From assembly GCF_021654285.1 (NCBI RefSeq), contig NZ_JAKFZS010000001.1, forward strand, positions 124,001-188,000: a stretch of DNA of 64,000 nucleotides, given 5' to 3'. This document shows positions 37,141 to 48,008 of this stretch, in pieces. The DNA is from Pseudoalteromonas luteoviolacea. Its GTDB lineage: Bacteria > Pseudomonadota > Gammaproteobacteria > Enterobacterales > Alteromonadaceae. The position numbers and the translations under genes were made by a program. The notes beneath the pieces are model-generated. The model ran no database searches, was not told the origin of the DNA, and was given only the letters and a program-made list of their open reading frames with translations. Every line of letters begins with the position of its first letter. The stretch's first letter is position 1.

Positions 37141-37884
37141 TTATCCTTTTGCACTCTCGCAGATAGATGTAAATGAATCAGGCTTAAGGCTTGCACCGCC
37201 TATTAAACCACCATCAATATCTGCTTGTGCGAACAATAATTCACTATTACTTTCATTAACACTGCCACCATACAGTATTTGCAGTGTTTGTGAAACTTCA
37301 GTGTCATATTTTGACACTAAATCTCTTATAAACTTGTGCACTGATTGAGCTTGTTCTGGGGTTGCTGTTTTACCAGTCCCTATAGCCCAAACAGGTTCGT
37401 ATGCTATCACAGACTTAGCCAATGATGCTATACCTAATTTGTCTATTACAGCAATTATTTGAGCTGCAACGACTTCTTCAGTCTGCTCTTGCTCTCTTTG
37501 GCTTTCTGTTTCACCAACACACAATATTGGTGTTACACCGTGAGCCTGAGCTTGAGCAAACTTATTGGCTACATCTTCATTAGACTCACCAAAAATACTT
37601 CTTCTTTCAGAGTGACCAACTAGCGTGTACTTCGCGCCTAGTGACTTAATTAAGGAAGCTTGAACTTCACCAGTATAAGCACCTTTATCATGCTCTGAAA
37701 TAGTCTGCACACCGGCAACTACGCCTGAAGCAACCACGTTACTTAATAATGCAGTAGGTGGAATGACAACAATTTCAACATCTTGGTTATTGACGTTTTT
37801 AACTGCGCTTGCAATTGACTGAACCAGTTCAATAGAACCATTCATTTTCCAATTACCTGCCACCATAGGCTTTCTTTTCAACAT
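37141..37884 (-). CDS. tpiA: Triosephosphate isomerase
   Basis: A 247-residue TIM-barrel enzyme that interconverts dihydroxyacetone phosphate and glyceraldehyde 3-phosphate in the cytosol. Visible signatures are GNWKMNGS with the substrate Lys near residue 13, the catalytic His in VGHSERR, the catalytic Glu in AYEPVWAIGTGK with its flexible loop, and the phosphate-binding YGGSV. It lies between glmM and secG. Confidence 0.97.
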   Translation of the reverse strand: MLKRKPMVAGNWKMNGSIELVQSIASAVKNVNNQDVEIVVIPPTALLSNVVASGVVAGVQTISEHDKGAYTGEVQASLIKSLGAKYTLVGHSERRSIFGESNEDVANKFAQAQAHGVTPILCVGETESQREQEQTEEVVAAQIIAVIDKLGIASLAKSVIAYEPVWAIGTGKTATPEQAQSVHKFIRDLVSKYDTEVSQTLQILYGGSVNESNSELLFAQADIDGGLIGGASLKPDSFTSICESAKG

Positions 37885-37963
37885 CCGATACTCCGCGTCA
37901 GAAAGCGGGTGAGATACTAACGCTACTCACCCAAAGTTACAAGAAAAATTTTGATTTTGCTGT

Positions 37964-39304
37964 TTAATTGCTTACAGATTCAACAACTTCTGCAATTTGT
38001 TGAGAGAAGTCCATCACTTGCTTCTCTTGCTCAGCCTCAACCATGACACGCACTACCGGTTCTGTACCCGACTTTCTAAGTAGTACTCTTCCCTTTCCAT
38101 CAAGTTTAGCTTCAACATCTTTTACAGCAGCTTGTACTGCTTCATTACTGACAGGATCAGTTCCCTTTGCATAACGCACGTTGATCATGTTCATTGGATA
38201 CTTAGTAAAACCAGCCCCCAAATCTTTGAGCGTTTTATTTTGTGCAACCATGGCCGCTAGCACTTGTAAGCTAGATATAATTCCATCACCAGTAGCGATT
38301 AAATCCAGGTTTAAAACATGCCCTGAGCTTTCGCCACCAATATTCCAACCTTCTTGAGTCAGTAATTCAAGCACATAACGGTCACCAACCTTACTACGTA
38401 AGAAAGGAATATCCTGAGCTTTGAGCGCATTTTCTAGACCCATGTTAGACATGACAGTCCCGACAACGCCGCCCTTAAGTGTGTCGTTAAATTTGGCTTG
38501 CAGTGCAGCAATGTAAACAATGTCGTCGCCATCAAAAACACGACCATTATGATCAACCATCATCACACGGTCGCCATCACCATCATATGCAATACCCACA
38601 TCAGCTTTATGTTCAAGTACCTGACGTTTAAGCGCATCAACGTGTGTTGCACCACACTGCGCATTAATATTTGTACCGTCAGGTTCACACGCTGTCGCAA
38701 TAACTTCCGCTCCGAGTTCTTGCATGACTGAAGGGGCTATATGATAGGTTGCACCATTAGCACAATCTAAAACAATTTTTAAGCCTTCTAGAGAGTACTC
38801 CTTAGGGAACTGACTTTTACAAAACTCAATATATCTGCCGCTTGCACTATCTAAACGGCGCGCCTTTCCAAGCTGTTCAGATGGAACACACGTCATCGGC
38901 TCATCAAGCATTGCTTCTATTTCAAGCTCTACGGCGTCATCTAACTTTTTGCCATTACCACCGAAAAATTTGATCCCGTTGTCATGATAAGGGTTATGAG
39001 ATGCACTTATCACAATACCAGCCTCAGCTCTGAATGTTTGCGTTAAGTACGCAACAGCGGGGGTTGGCATCGGACCAAGTAAAACTACATCAATACCAGC
39101 AGCAATTAAGCCTGCTTCAAGAGAGGTTTCTAGTAAATAGCCAGATATTCTCGTGTCTTTACCGATGATCACTTTTTTCGTGCCTGACTTGGATAAAACT
39201 TTACCTGCTGCCCAGCCTAACTTTAAAGCAAACTCTGGTGTAATTGGGAACTCACCAACGAGCCCTCTAACACCATCAGTGCCAAAATATTTTCTTGTTG
39301 TCAT
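37964..39304 (-). CDS. glmM: Phosphoglucosamine mutase
   Basis: A 446-residue alpha-D-phosphohexomutase that turns glucosamine 6-phosphate into glucosamine 1-phosphate for peptidoglycan and LPS. It starts [10 protein letters not shown]. The phosphoserine loop is [12 protein letters not shown], the metal site is DGDGDR, the sugar loop is GGESSGH and the phosphate loop is [12 protein letters not shown]. Its ATG overlaps the folP stop by 4 bp (ATGA), as in many gammaproteobacteria. Confidence 0.97.
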   Translation of the reverse strand: MTTRKYFGTDGVRGLVGEFPITPEFALKLGWAAGKVLSKSGTKKVIIGKDTRISGYLLETSLEAGLIAAGIDVVLLGPMPTPAVAYLTQTFRAEAGIVISASHNPYHDNGIKFFGGNGKKLDDAVELEIEAMLDEPMTCVPSEQLGKARRLDSASGRYIEFCKSQFPKEYSLEGLKIVLDCANGATYHIAPSVMQELGAEVIATACEPDGTNINAQCGATHVDALKRQVLEHKADVGIAYDGDGDRVMMVDHNGRVFDGDDIVYIAALQAKFNDTLKGGVVGTVMSNMGLENALKAQDIPFLRSKVGDRYVLELLTQEGWNIGGESSGHVLNLDLIATGDGIISSLQVLAAMVAQNKTLKDLGAGFTKYPMNMINVRYAKGTDPVSNEAVQAAVKDVEAKLDGKGRVLLRKSGTEPVVRVMVEAEQEKQVMDFSQQIAEVVESVSN

Positions 39305-40146
39305 TTAGTTACTCCATGCTTTGCTGCAGACCACACCCGCAGCACATCATTGGTTTCTTTTACATCGTGAACGCGAAGGATATGCGCACCTTGCTGTGCA
39401 CATAATAGGGCACCAGCTAAACTCGCTGGCAAACGCTCACTTGTATCCCGATTTAGTAAATTTCCGAACATTGACTTACGCGACAATCCCGCCAATACAG
39501 GCAAATTAAAATCTGCAAATTGATGAAACTTGCCCAGTAACTCAAAGTTATGCTCTAGCGATTTTCCGAAGCCAAAACCTGGATCGAGTATTAGTCTAGA
39601 ACGCTCGATCCCAACCTCTGCACACGCCTTAATACGTGCTTGGAAAAAATCGTTGATATCATTTACAAGGTGCTCATATTGTGGCGCTTGTTGCATCGTT
39701 CTCGGCTGCCCTTGCATATGCATTAAGCAAATTGGCACGTCGGGAAATTGCGCCGCAACAGATAGACATCCCTCTTCTCGTAAAGCTCGTACATCATTGA
39801 TAATGTCCGCACCAGCTAACAGTGCTTGGCGCATCACTTCTGCCTTACTTGTATCTACAGAAATAACGCAGTCAGACTTTGCCCTAATACGTTCGATAAC
39901 AGGGATAACGCGCTTGAGCTCTTCATCTAATGCAACATCAGATGCGCCTGGTCTGGTGGACTCTCCACCAATATCAAGAATCGTCGCACCGTCGTCAAGC
40001 ATCGAAAATGAATTTATGACAGCGCTATCATTTTTATAGTTCTTGCCGCCGTCAGAAAATGAATCTGGAGTTGTATTTACGATTCCCATTATATGTGGGC
40101 TAGAAAGGTCTAAAACGCGACCTCGGGGTAATGAAAGTTGAAACAT
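39301..40146 (-). CDS. folP: Dihydropteroate synthase
   Basis: A 281-residue enzyme that joins p-aminobenzoate to the pterin diphosphate in folate synthesis; it is the sulfonamide target. Both family signatures are present: [14 protein letters not shown] near the N terminus and [22 protein letters not shown] and the RVHDV end also fit. GGAAGG lies 7-8 bases before ATG 40146. It is separated from ftsH by a terminator and so needs its own promoter. Confidence 0.97.
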   Translation of the reverse strand: MFQLSLPRGRVLDLSSPHIMGIVNTTPDSFSDGGKNYKNDSAVINSFSMLDDGATILDIGGESTRPGASDVALDEELKRVIPVIERIRAKSDCVISVDTSKAEVMRQALLAGADIINDVRALREEGCLSVAAQFPDVPICLMHMQGQPRTMQQAPQYEHLVNDINDFFQARIKACAEVGIERSRLILDPGFGFGKSLEHNFELLGKFHQFADFNLPVLAGLSRKSMFGNLLNRDTSERLPASLAGALLCAQQGAHILRVHDVKETNDVLRVWSAAKHGVTK

Positions 40147-40272
40147 GTGTTACCTTCCTGCTACTTGTATCTAAGTATACTTTAGCTGCCCCTTCCAGAT
40201 TATTGATTAGATTCACTAAAAATAAAGTTAGCCAGAGAAAAAGCAAGTGTAAAGTAAATAAAAGATACAAAA

Positions 40273-40296
40273 AGGCCCCGAGATAGCTCGAGGCCT
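40273..40296 (-). terminator. Terminator downstream of ftsH
   Basis: Minus strand AGGCCTCGAG-CTAT-CTCGGGGCCT forms a 10-bp stem with one G-T pair and a 4-base loop, followed by TTTTTG. It stands 30 bp after the ftsH stop. Confidence 0.85.
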
Positions 40297-40325
40297 GAAT
40301 TCCTACAGTGCTATTTTACCTTTGA

Positions 40326-42263
40326 TTAAGGCTTATCATCAAGCTCTGTGTTCGATTGAGGTGGAATTTCTGAGTTAGACTCTTCTGGTTGAGTCGTTGA
40401 AGCACCACCATTTAAACCACTATCTTTGTCAGATTTACGGTCATGCGCATCTCTTGGTGGACGTACTTCTTTTCGTTCCATCAAGTCATCAATTTGACCC
40501 GCATCAATCGTTTCATACTTCATCAACGCATCTTTCATTGCATGAAGTATGTCCATATTATCTTTTAAGATTTGCTCAGCTCTATCGTAGTTATTGGTAA
40601 CAAACTTTTTGATTTCAGCATCGATCAACTTGGCTGTCTCATCCGACACACCTGCTAAGCGTGAGCTGCCACCGCCCATATACATTTCGCCTTGCTCTTC
40701 CATGTACATCTGCGGACCTAGTACAGGGCTCAGACCCCATTGTGTTACCATTTTGCGAGCAATATCCGTTGCACGTTCGATATCGTTACTTGCGCCGGTT
40801 GTTACTTTGTCATCACCATAGATAATCGCTTCTGCAATTCGACCACCATACAAGCTAGATAGCATCGATTCTAAATGCTCTTTAGAATGACTAACCCTAT
40901 CCTGCTCAGGTAGATACATCGTCACACCTAAAGCTCGACCACGAGGGATAATAGAAACCTTATAAACTGGATCATGCTCAGGGACTAATCTACCAACAAT
41001 TGCATGGCCAGCCTCATGATATGCAGTCATCTCTTTTTCTTTCTCGGACATGACCATTGACTTACGCTCTGCACCCATCATGATCTTGTCTTTAGCTGCA
41101 TCAAATTCTGCCATACTGACTTTGCGCTTATTACCTCGAGCAGCAAATAACGCGGCTTCATTTACTAAGTTAGCTAAATCAGCACCTGAAAAACCTGGTG
41201 TACCACGCGCAATCAAAGACGCCTCAACATTTGAATCAAGTGGTACTTTACGCATGTGTACATTTAGGATTTGTTCACGGCCTCTCACATCAGGAAGTCC
41301 TACAACAACTTGACGGTCAAAACGTCCAGGTCTCAATAGCGCTGGGTCTAAAACGTCAGGTCTGTTTGTCGCAGCAATTACGATGATACCTTCATTGCCT
41401 TCAAAGCCATCCATCTCAACGAGCATTTGGTTAAGAGTCTGCTCACGTTCATCATGACCCCCGCCCATACCTGCGCCACGCTTACGACCGACTGCGTCGA
41501 TTTCGTCGATGAAGATAATACATGGTGCTGCTTTCTTAGCCTGCTCAAACATATCTCGAACACGCGATGCACCCACACCAACAAACATCTCTACAAAATC
41601 TGAACCAGAAATTGTAAAAAACGGTACTTTTGCTTCACCAGCAACAGCTTTAGCAAGTAACGTTTTACCTGTACCAGGAGGACCTACCATCAATACCCCT
41701 TTAGGGATATTACCGCCAAGCTTTTGGAACTTTGACGGATCACGCAAGAAGTCAACAAGCTCTGTTACGTCTTCTTTTGCTTCATCACAACCTGCTACGT
41801 CGGCAAACGTCGTTTTGACTTGGTCTTCACTCATCAAACGAGCTTTACTTTTACCAAACGACATTGCGCCTTTGCCGCCACCGCCTTGCATCTGACGCAT
41901 GAAGAAAATCCATACACCGATTAACAGCAACATTGGGAACCATGAGATGAACACATTCGCCAAGAACGATTGCTCTTCTGGTGCAACGCCTTTCACGTTT
42001 ACATCATTTTTTAGCAAATCATTAATTAGGTCTTCATCATATAACGGCATGATCGTTTGAAAACGTTCGCCATTGCTTTTAATCCCTGAAATAGTGCCAG
42101 CTGTACGATCTATATTTGCTTCTCTAATCGCACCACTACGCACTTCTTTTACAAACTGAGTGTAACTTGTTTGACGATCAATTTGCTCGCCACCATTGAA
42201 ACTCTGAAACACAGTCATAAGCACTACTGCAATGACTAGCCAGAGAATTAAGTTCTTCGCCAT
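40326..42263 (-). CDS. ftsH: ATP-dependent zinc metalloprotease FtsH
   Basis: A 645-residue membrane AAA+ protease that degrades misfolded membrane proteins and regulators. Two N-terminal helices (about 4-22 and 98-120) bracket a periplasmic domain. Walker A is GPPGTGKT, Walker B is [12 protein letters not shown], the second region of homology is [17 protein letters not shown], and the zinc site is HEAGH. The start MAKNLILWL (42263) matches E. coli FtsH; a TTG nine bases upstream is less likely. It follows rlmE by 67 bp, the conserved rlmE-ftsH order. Confidence 0.97.
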   Translation of the reverse strand: MAKNLILWLVIAVVLMTVFQSFNGGEQIDRQTSYTQFVKEVRSGAIREANIDRTAGTISGIKSNGERFQTIMPLYDEDLINDLLKNDVNVKGVAPEEQSFLANVFISWFPMLLLIGVWIFFMRQMQGGGGKGAMSFGKSKARLMSEDQVKTTFADVAGCDEAKEDVTELVDFLRDPSKFQKLGGNIPKGVLMVGPPGTGKTLLAKAVAGEAKVPFFTISGSDFVEMFVGVGASRVRDMFEQAKKAAPCIIFIDEIDAVGRKRGAGMGGGHDEREQTLNQMLVEMDGFEGNEGIIVIAATNRPDVLDPALLRPGRFDRQVVVGLPDVRGREQILNVHMRKVPLDSNVEASLIARGTPGFSGADLANLVNEAALFAARGNKRKVSMAEFDAAKDKIMMGAERKSMVMSEKEKEMTAYHEAGHAIVGRLVPEHDPVYKVSIIPRGRALGVTMYLPEQDRVSHSKEHLESMLSSLYGGRIAEAIIYGDDKVTTGASNDIERATDIARKMVTQWGLSPVLGPQMYMEEQGEMYMGGGSSRLAGVSDETAKLIDAEIKKFVTNNYDRAEQILKDNMDILHAMKDALMKYETIDAGQIDDLMERKEVRPPRDAHDRKSDKDSGLNGGASTTQPEESNSEIPPQSNTELDDKP

Positions 42264-42330
42264 ATCGCTCAAGGGGTTAACCTCTTGTATCCAATTTATT
42301 TAAAATCATCTTTAATGCACCACAACTGTA

Positions 42331-42960
42331 CTACAGTTTGTATCCTGTCGCCACTATATATACTTCACGTGACCTTGGTCGAGACGCTTTTGGTTTACGG
42401 ATCTTTACAACTTTAAATGCATTACGCACTTCCTGTACAAATTGATCAAATCCTTCGCCTTGGAAAACTTTGACTGCAAAAGCACCATTAGATTTAAGTA
42501 CTTGGTGGCACATATCCAATGCTAACTCAACCAAATACATGCTTCCAGCTTGGTCTATCACATTGTTTCCACTCATGTTTGGTGCCATGTCTGAAAAAAC
42601 AACATCAATATTTTTTCCACCAATGCGGTCTAACAACGCCTCAAGTACGCTCTCTTCACGGAAGTCACCTTGTAAGAATGCGACGCCCGGTAACGAATCC
42701 ATAGGGAGAATATCACATGCAATAACTTCTCCTTTATCACCAACTTGCTCAGCCAAATACTGCGACCAACTTCCTGGTGCAGCTCCCAAATCCACAACAT
42801 GCATGCCTGGACGAATTAATTTGTCTCGTTGTTGTATCTCTTCAAGCTTAAATACAGCCCGTGAGCGATAACCACGCTTTTGTGCTTCATGAACAAAAGG
42901 GTCATCTACATGCTCTTTTAACCAGCGCTTAGAGCTCGCTGAATGTTTTTTATTTGCCAT
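42331..42960 (-). CDS. rlmE: 23S rRNA 2'-O-methyltransferase RlmE
   Basis: A 209-residue SAM-dependent enzyme that methylates U2552 of 23S r[18 protein letters not shown] is the SAM motif, and the catalytic K-D-K-E residues are recognisable ([34 protein letters not shown]). ATG 42960 gives [13 protein letters not shown], which aligns with the E. coli N terminus; a GTG two codons upstream is an alternative. It is divergent from yhbY, with about 84 bp between them. Confidence 0.96.
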   Translation of the reverse strand: MANKKHSASSKRWLKEHVDDPFVHEAQKRGYRSRAVFKLEEIQQRDKLIRPGMHVVDLGAAPGSWSQYLAEQVGDKGEVIACDILPMDSLPGVAFLQGDFREESVLEALLDRIGGKNIDVVFSDMAPNMSGNNVIDQAGSMYLVELALDMCHQVLKSNGAFAVKVFQGEGFDQFVQEVRNAFKVVKIRKPKASRPRSREVYIVATGYKL

Positions 42961-43044
42961 ATTCACTGTAACTCATTAGTAATCTTCTTTAGATGGCGTT
43001 AGAATAACGAGAATTCAAGCCTTAATTTAGTAAATTGTACCAAT

Positions 43045-43341
43045 ATGACTTTATCAAATAAACAAAAGCAGCACCTTAAAGGGTTAGCTCACCCTCTTAA
43101 ACCTGTCGTTCTACTCGGTGGTAACGGCTTAACAGAGGGCGTATTGTTAGAAATTGAACAATGTTTAGAAATCCATGAATTGATCAAAGTTAAAGTCCCT
43201 ACTAATGACCGTGACACCAAGCAACTTATTTTTGATGCCATTATTCGCGAAACTGGCGCGCATAAAGTGCAATCAATCGGTCACATTTTAGTACTTTATC
43301 GTCAAAGTGAAGAGAAGAAGATTATTCTTCCTCGTAACTAA
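43045..43341 (+). CDS. yhbY: RNA-binding protein YhbY (CRM domain)
   Basis: A 98-residue CRS1/YhbY-domain protein that associates with pre-50S ribosomes. The whole chain is the domain: LKGLAHPLKPVVLLGGNGLTE with the GxxG loop, then LIKVKVP and a C-terminal YRQSEEKKIILPR. It is divergent from rlmE, as in most gammaproteobacteria. It ends 18 bp before the convergent serine hydrolase. Confidence 0.95.
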   Translation: MTLSNKQKQHLKGLAHPLKPVVLLGGNGLTEGVLLEIEQCLEIHELIKVKVPTNDRDTKQLIFDAIIRETGAHKVQSIGHILVLYRQSEEKKIILPRN

Positions 43342-43359
43342 ACATCATTTACAGAGCCG

Positions 43360-44514
43360 CTAACGCGGCTCCTCTCCTCTTACGACAGCAATTGCATCGC
43401 GAATAAAGTTAGTAGTCAACTGATTAATTACCCCACTCTCTGCATTAAGTAATAAACTAAATCCAATACCTAAATACGGGATCACGACCACATCTGTTCT
43501 GTAACCTTGTACCCAGCCGCTGTGATAATATAAAGTCTCACCTTCAAAATCATAAATTCGCCACCCCAATCCGTAATATGCATGATCGACATACTTGCGC
43601 CACACCCTGCGTTTCAGTTCACGCTTGGTCCGAGTAAAGGGACGAGATTGAATCGTCAAAGCATCCAATGACAAAACACTCGGGTAAGCGCCTAGTTGTG
43701 CTTTTAACCACGTGACCATATCTTCAGCACTCGCATTAACACCAGCTGCCGGTGCAACTTTATAATAATGCTTTTTTAGTCTTGCTGTATGCCAGTTTTT
43801 GCGCCCTTTCACGTGCGGTAATGCGTAATTGTCGTTGCTCGTCATATGATCAAAGCCAAGGCCCGCGTCTTTCATACCCAACGGCTTAAACATAAATTCA
43901 TTCAACCAAGTTTCGTAGCTTAACCCCGTCGCTTGTTCGATAACATTACCCACTAAGCTAAACATCACATTTTGATAGCCATAACAAATGCCTGGTCGGC
44001 AGAGGCTTTCAACTTTGAGCAATCTGGGGTATATATCTTGGTAAGACATACGTGACTCAATCAAGTTGTCATAGGCATTGGGCACTAAACCACTCGAGTG
44101 ACTTAATAAATGATAAACTCGTAATGATGAATATTGGCTATCTAAGAAAATTGGAAGGTAATCAGCAACATACTTATCCAAATCTACACGATCTTCAGCA
44201 GCTAATTTAGCCGTCAATGATCCAGCAAATGTTTTTGAAACAGACGCTAATCGAAAACGCGTTTTACCGTTAACCTTCTTTCCATTCTTAACTTTAGTTC
44301 GACCGTAGCCTTTCGCTAAGTCTCCAAACTCCATGTGGGTAATACTCAAAGCAGCACCAGGTACCGATTTTTCTTTTAGTTTTCGCTGTACTTGCTTAGA
44401 ATAGTCGCTGACAAAATGCTCCCACGCTTTGGCTCTGTCTATCTCATTACTTTTTACAGGCTGAGATAAAACCATCAACATCAGGCATTTTGAAAATATA
44501 AATAGTGACTTCAT
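43360..44514 (-). CDS. Serine hydrolase, beta-lactamase/S12 family
   Basis: A 384-residue exported hydrolase. A signal peptide covers about 1-22 (cleavage near VKSNE). The active site reads SVSK with Ser91 and Lys94, and Tyr180-Asn182 in YGYQN supplies the YxN motif. HSGWVQGYR near residue 330 replaces the usual KTG/HxG box. The class is the same as the gene at 33889-34992, but the two sequences are only distantly alike. It stands alone between yhbY and a lipoprotein gene. The physiological substrate is unknown; peptide, ester and D-amino-acid hydrolysis all occur in this family. Confidence 0.88.
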   Translation of the reverse strand: MKSLFIFSKCLMLMVLSQPVKSNEIDRAKAWEHFVSDYSKQVQRKLKEKSVPGAALSITHMEFGDLAKGYGRTKVKNGKKVNGKTRFRLASVSKTFAGSLTAKLAAEDRVDLDKYVADYLPIFLDSQYSSLRVYHLLSHSSGLVPNAYDNLIESRMSYQDIYPRLLKVESLCRPGICYGYQNVMFSLVGNVIEQATGLSYETWLNEFMFKPLGMKDAGLGFDHMTSNDNYALPHVKGRKNWHTARLKKHYYKVAPAAGVNASAEDMVTWLKAQLGAYPSVLSLDALTIQSRPFTRTKRELKRRVWRKYVDHAYYGLGWRIYDFEGETLYYHSGWVQGYRTDVVVIPYLGIGFSLLLNAESGVINQLTTNFIRDAIAVVRGEEPR

Positions 44515-44738
44515 AATGACTCAGTTCATTAACACGCGATGTTATGGTATCACGTAAGTTGCTGTCTCACGACATACATTAATTTAAAGCGCTAATCTTT
44601 TTGTAGAATAAAGTTAAATTATATAACGAGTTACAATCTTGAACATTTTTAGACTGTATCTGACCAATGATTACAAGATAGAATTTAGCACATTGACTTT
44701 ACATGATAATAAAGAAAAGTAATTTGAGGTATTTAATA

Positions 44739-45542
44739 ATGCGAGTAATCATAGGCGCTATTGCTTTAACAGGGCTTACTGGTTGTATGCTATCACAACC
44801 ACTTGCACCAAAGTTGAGTACACCTCCTAAACCACTATTACAAAAGTCTGTATTCCAAATAAGCTACAGTAGCGAACTTGAGTCTGCCCGCATTAAGTCT
44901 GTTCAATTACCCGCCCATGCCGTCAAAAAGCTTGACTCCGTGTACATCGATACAAGTAAAGTCACAATCACAGATGGCCTTCACAGCGCTTTGGTGGATA
45001 TTCTGAGTGAAAAAGGCTTAATTGTTGATGACCATCAAAACACAGATTATCGATTGATCATTCAGCAAATCGACCTTGCATACGGCAAAGACAAAATCTA
45101 TGTTTTCAACAAACCCACCTTTGACCATCCATATATCGCGAAAATATCGCAGACTATGCCAACAAAACAGTGCAGCAATATCACCGCTTCTTTAAGTATG
45201 CGATTAACTCATAATCAATCCTCGGATGTTGTTTGGTTTGCCAAATCTTCAGTTGATAGTGCCGGGTTTCAAGGCATACCTATGCAGTATACGTTTACCG
45301 AAACACAGCGTATCACTAATGAGCAAGAGGTCATGGAATTTATTGCAGAACAAAATACGGATGAAGCTAGGCAGCAACGATATCAATCAGCAGTTGATAT
45401 CCCAAAATACATTGTGGAACCGACACAAACACCTCTTATCAAGGTTGCAGGGGCATGTGAAGAAGAAGAAGTACGCGCACTCACACCAAAAATGCTGTTA
45501 AAGTTAACAAAAGGCCTGGTTGATAAGTTAAACGTGCAATAA
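44739..45542 (+). CDS. Lipoprotein of unknown function
   Basis: A 267-residue protein with a lipoprotein signal: MRVIIGAIALTGLTGC, where LTGC is the lipobox and Cys16 would be lipidated. The +2 residue is Met, so outer-membrane sorting is expected. ATG 44739 is chosen because TTGAGG lies 8-11 bases upstream; a frame from 44703 adds 12 basic residues before the signal. The mature part is a mixed alpha/beta domain with no motif that I know. It precedes an RstAB-like two-component system by 144 bp on the same strand, but nothing proves a link. Confidence 0.8.
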   Translation: MRVIIGAIALTGLTGCMLSQPLAPKLSTPPKPLLQKSVFQISYSSELESARIKSVQLPAHAVKKLDSVYIDTSKVTITDGLHSALVDILSEKGLIVDDHQNTDYRLIIQQIDLAYGKDKIYVFNKPTFDHPYIAKISQTMPTKQCSNITASLSMRLTHNQSSDVVWFAKSSVDSAGFQGIPMQYTFTETQRITNEQEVMEFIAEQNTDEARQQRYQSAVDIPKYIVEPTQTPLIKVAGACEEEEVRALTPKMLLKLTKGLVDKLNVQ

Positions 45543-45685
45543 TCAACAAACTCATACACTTCATTACATTTTTTAAGCCAACAATAAATATAATTGGCGC
45601 AATAAAAATAAAAAGTTAGTATGGTTTTATCAAAAAGATTTGCCTCATTTACATGGGCATTTATATGATTTAAAGGAGCTTGTTT

Positions 45686-46393
45686 ATGGAGCAATACGGG
45701 ACTATTTTACTGGTAGAAGATGATGAGTCACTTGCACAATGGGTTGCGGATTATTTAAATAACCAAGGCTATGATACGAAGTGCTGTCATCGTGGTGATG
45801 AAGTTGTAGCCATGGTAAAGCAACTCAACCCGGACTTAGTACTACTCGACATCATGCTACCCGGTCAAGATGGAATAAGCGTATGTAGGGAGCTGAGACA
45901 ATTTTACAATAAGCCAATCATCATGCTAACAGCAAAAGATGAAGAAATGGATGAAGTCATTGGTCTAGAAGTTGGAGCGAGCGACTACGTAATTAAGCCA
46001 GTAAGACCAAGAGCGCTCCTAGCTAGAATAAAAGCCAATGCCCGAGCCGCGCAGGAATCAAGCAACAAAGAACAAAAAAATAGCGCGCTTTTGGCTGTGG
46101 GTAATCTCAAAATTGACACACAATCGCGAAAAGTATTGGTGGCGGAAAAAGAAGTGGTTATCTCCAGTGCAGAATACTTACTGCTTCATTTTTTGGCCTC
46201 TAACGCTGGGGAAGTCGTTTCAAGAGATGCAGTCTTTAAAGCGACCAAAGGTCGCGAGTATGACGGCTTGGATCGCAGCGTGGATGTCCTAATTTCAGCG
46301 TTGCGTAAAAAGTTTGATGATGACCCACAGAACCCTGAAAAAATTAAAACCATCTGGGGGAAAGGGTATTTATTGGTACCATCAGCTTGGTAG
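45686..46393 (+). CDS. Response regulator, OmpR family (RstA-like)
   Basis: A 235-residue regulator. The receiver domain (about 1-118) has the acidic pair in LLVEDDES, the phosphorylation site Asp in LVLLDIMLPG, a Thr in MLTAKDEE and Lys in DYVIKPVRPR, all intact. A winged-helix DNA-binding domain follows and ends WGKGYLLVPSAW, which resembles RstA. The start ATG 45686 has GGAG 7 bases upstream. The sensor kinase gene follows after 99 bp. Confidence 0.94.
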   Translation: MEQYGTILLVEDDESLAQWVADYLNNQGYDTKCCHRGDEVVAMVKQLNPDLVLLDIMLPGQDGISVCRELRQFYNKPIIMLTAKDEEMDEVIGLEVGASDYVIKPVRPRALLARIKANARAAQESSNKEQKNSALLAVGNLKIDTQSRKVLVAEKEVVISSAEYLLLHFLASNAGEVVSRDAVFKATKGREYDGLDRSVDVLISALRKKFDDDPQNPEKIKTIWGKGYLLVPSAW

Positions 46394-46492
46394 TATTACG
46401 TAGCTTAGGATCCTAACTAGGCTACAACATACCTTGATTACTTTATATCTCTGTTTTAAACAGCTCTACGTTACTCTCATTGGGGCTTAAGA

Positions 46493-47806
46493 ATGAGAAA
46501 GCTATACCTTTCGCTACTTACCGGTGTCATCATCTCTATTATTCTTTTAGGATGGCTAATCGATACGTTCAGTGAGCAAACTGCTCCAGACGAAGACAAT
46601 TTTTTTTGGCAAGCTAAATTGCTTGTTGGTATTGCGAACCAAGCTGGCAATACGCCCATTTCAGCGCGTACAGACTTTATTAAGCAGGCAGGTGAAGACT
46701 TTGATCTTAAGATCGAGTATCACTCCGGAGCCTCTCTTGCTCTGCCTTTTGAGCTCACAGAGCAAATGCACCGACCTCAAGGCCTACTGATAGATTCAGA
46801 TGAAGGCTTTTTTTACTTACTTAAATCCACACCTGCAATAAAACCTGATTACATAGAACTGCAATTAGAAAAACCACCGGAAGGTAATAGCTATGATGTG
46901 CTACTCACCTTGGCTTTTTATTCCGGTGTTTGTGCGTTTATGTGGTTTGTTTTAGCGCCACTCGCAAAAAGACTGTCAGTACTCACTCACGCAGCAAAGC
47001 AGTTTGCAAGCGGAAACTTAGACACAAGAATCGAAGTCAATCATTTTACTTACATCAAAGATGTGGAACTCACGTTTAACCGTATGGCCAATCAAATTGA
47101 AAAGTTGCTTGCCGAGAACAAACTCATGGCCTCTAGCCTGTCACATGATATAAGGACACCAGTTGCCTGTTTGAGGTTTGGGTTTGATGCTGCACTTGAT
47201 GAAGATGATATAGATGAGGTACATCATTTACTCGAACGTATGGAAAAAGATTTAGATCAAATGGAAGATATGCTCTCCAGCTACCTATCGTTCGCTACAT
47301 TGGAACAAAAGTCCCACCTGTTAAAGTTTGAGCCCATCACACTTAAAGGTTACATATCTGATATTATCACCCAAATGCACCCTAAAATGTCAAAAAATGG
47401 ACTTACTGCAAATATCTCAATACAACCAGAGCTTATCATGGAAGCTGATCTGCACTGGCTCGCTCGTGCGATTTCAAACCTGCTCAGCAATGCCTGTGAT
47501 TTTGCTCAAATGCAGCTATTTATTAGTGCAAAGTTACTCGACCACGAAATCGAAATAACCGTAGAAGACGATGGTCCGGGTATCGAGCCTGAAAACTGGA
47601 GTAAAGTATTTAACCCATTTTTTCAGGAACAAGGGCACCGTAATAGAGCCGGTAAAAGCTATGGGTTAGGGCTTGCGATTGTTTCTAAAGTTGTCGACTG
47701 GCATCACGGCCAAGCCTCTGTAAGTCGATCAGAATTGTTGGGGGGCGCTAAATTTACATTGACTTTACCCTGTAAAGCAGTCTCTCAAACTGTACAGAGC
47801 GACTGA
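46493..47806 (+). CDS. Sensor histidine kinase (RstB-like)
   Basis: A 437-residue membrane kinase. Helices at about 4-24 and 138-156 flank a short periplasmic sensor region of about 110 residues. A HAMP domain follows (about 157-210). The phosphorylated His218 is in SLSHDIRTPV. The ATPase domain shows N (SNLLSNACDFA), G1 (EDDGPGIEP) and G2 (GKSYGLGLAIV) boxes. It pairs with the regulator just upstream. The stimulus is unknown; in E. coli the RstAB system is under PhoPQ control. Confidence 0.93.
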   Translation: MRKLYLSLLTGVIISIILLGWLIDTFSEQTAPDEDNFFWQAKLLVGIANQAGNTPISARTDFIKQAGEDFDLKIEYHSGASLALPFELTEQMHRPQGLLIDSDEGFFYLLKSTPAIKPDYIELQLEKPPEGNSYDVLLTLAFYSGVCAFMWFVLAPLAKRLSVLTHAAKQFASGNLDTRIEVNHFTYIKDVELTFNRMANQIEKLLAENKLMASSLSHDIRTPVACLRFGFDAALDEDDIDEVHHLLERMEKDLDQMEDMLSSYLSFATLEQKSHLLKFEPITLKGYISDIITQMHPKMSKNGLTANISIQPELIMEADLHWLARAISNLLSNACDFAQMQLFISAKLLDHEIEITVEDDGPGIEPENWSKVFNPFFQEQGHRNRAGKSYGLGLAIVSKVVDWHHGQASVSRSELLGGAKFTLTLPCKAVSQTVQSD

Positions 47807-48008
47807 CATTCGTTAATGGATAAGTAAAAATAGTTATTTTAAAACAGTGAGTTGAACAGTTTTTTAATGAAAAATTCTGGATACTGTTCTCCACGCTGTT
47901 TTTTCCATCAAAAACTTGTGCTAGATCAGTGCAGATAAACCTTTTTATTTCGCCTCAATTACAGTAGATTGTTGCGGCCGTCTTCAAAAAAAAGAGAAAT
48001 ATAAAAAC

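Noticed and set aside
37907..37932. GGGTGAG/CTCACCC inverted repeat between glmM and tpiA
   Set aside because: The loop is 12 bases and no T-run follows. It could be a weak attenuator but evidence is thin.
43354..43371. GAGCCGC/GCGGCTC hairpin between yhbY and the serine hydrolase
   Set aside because: It overlaps the last codons of the hydrolase gene and lacks a T-run on either strand, so I do not call it a terminator.
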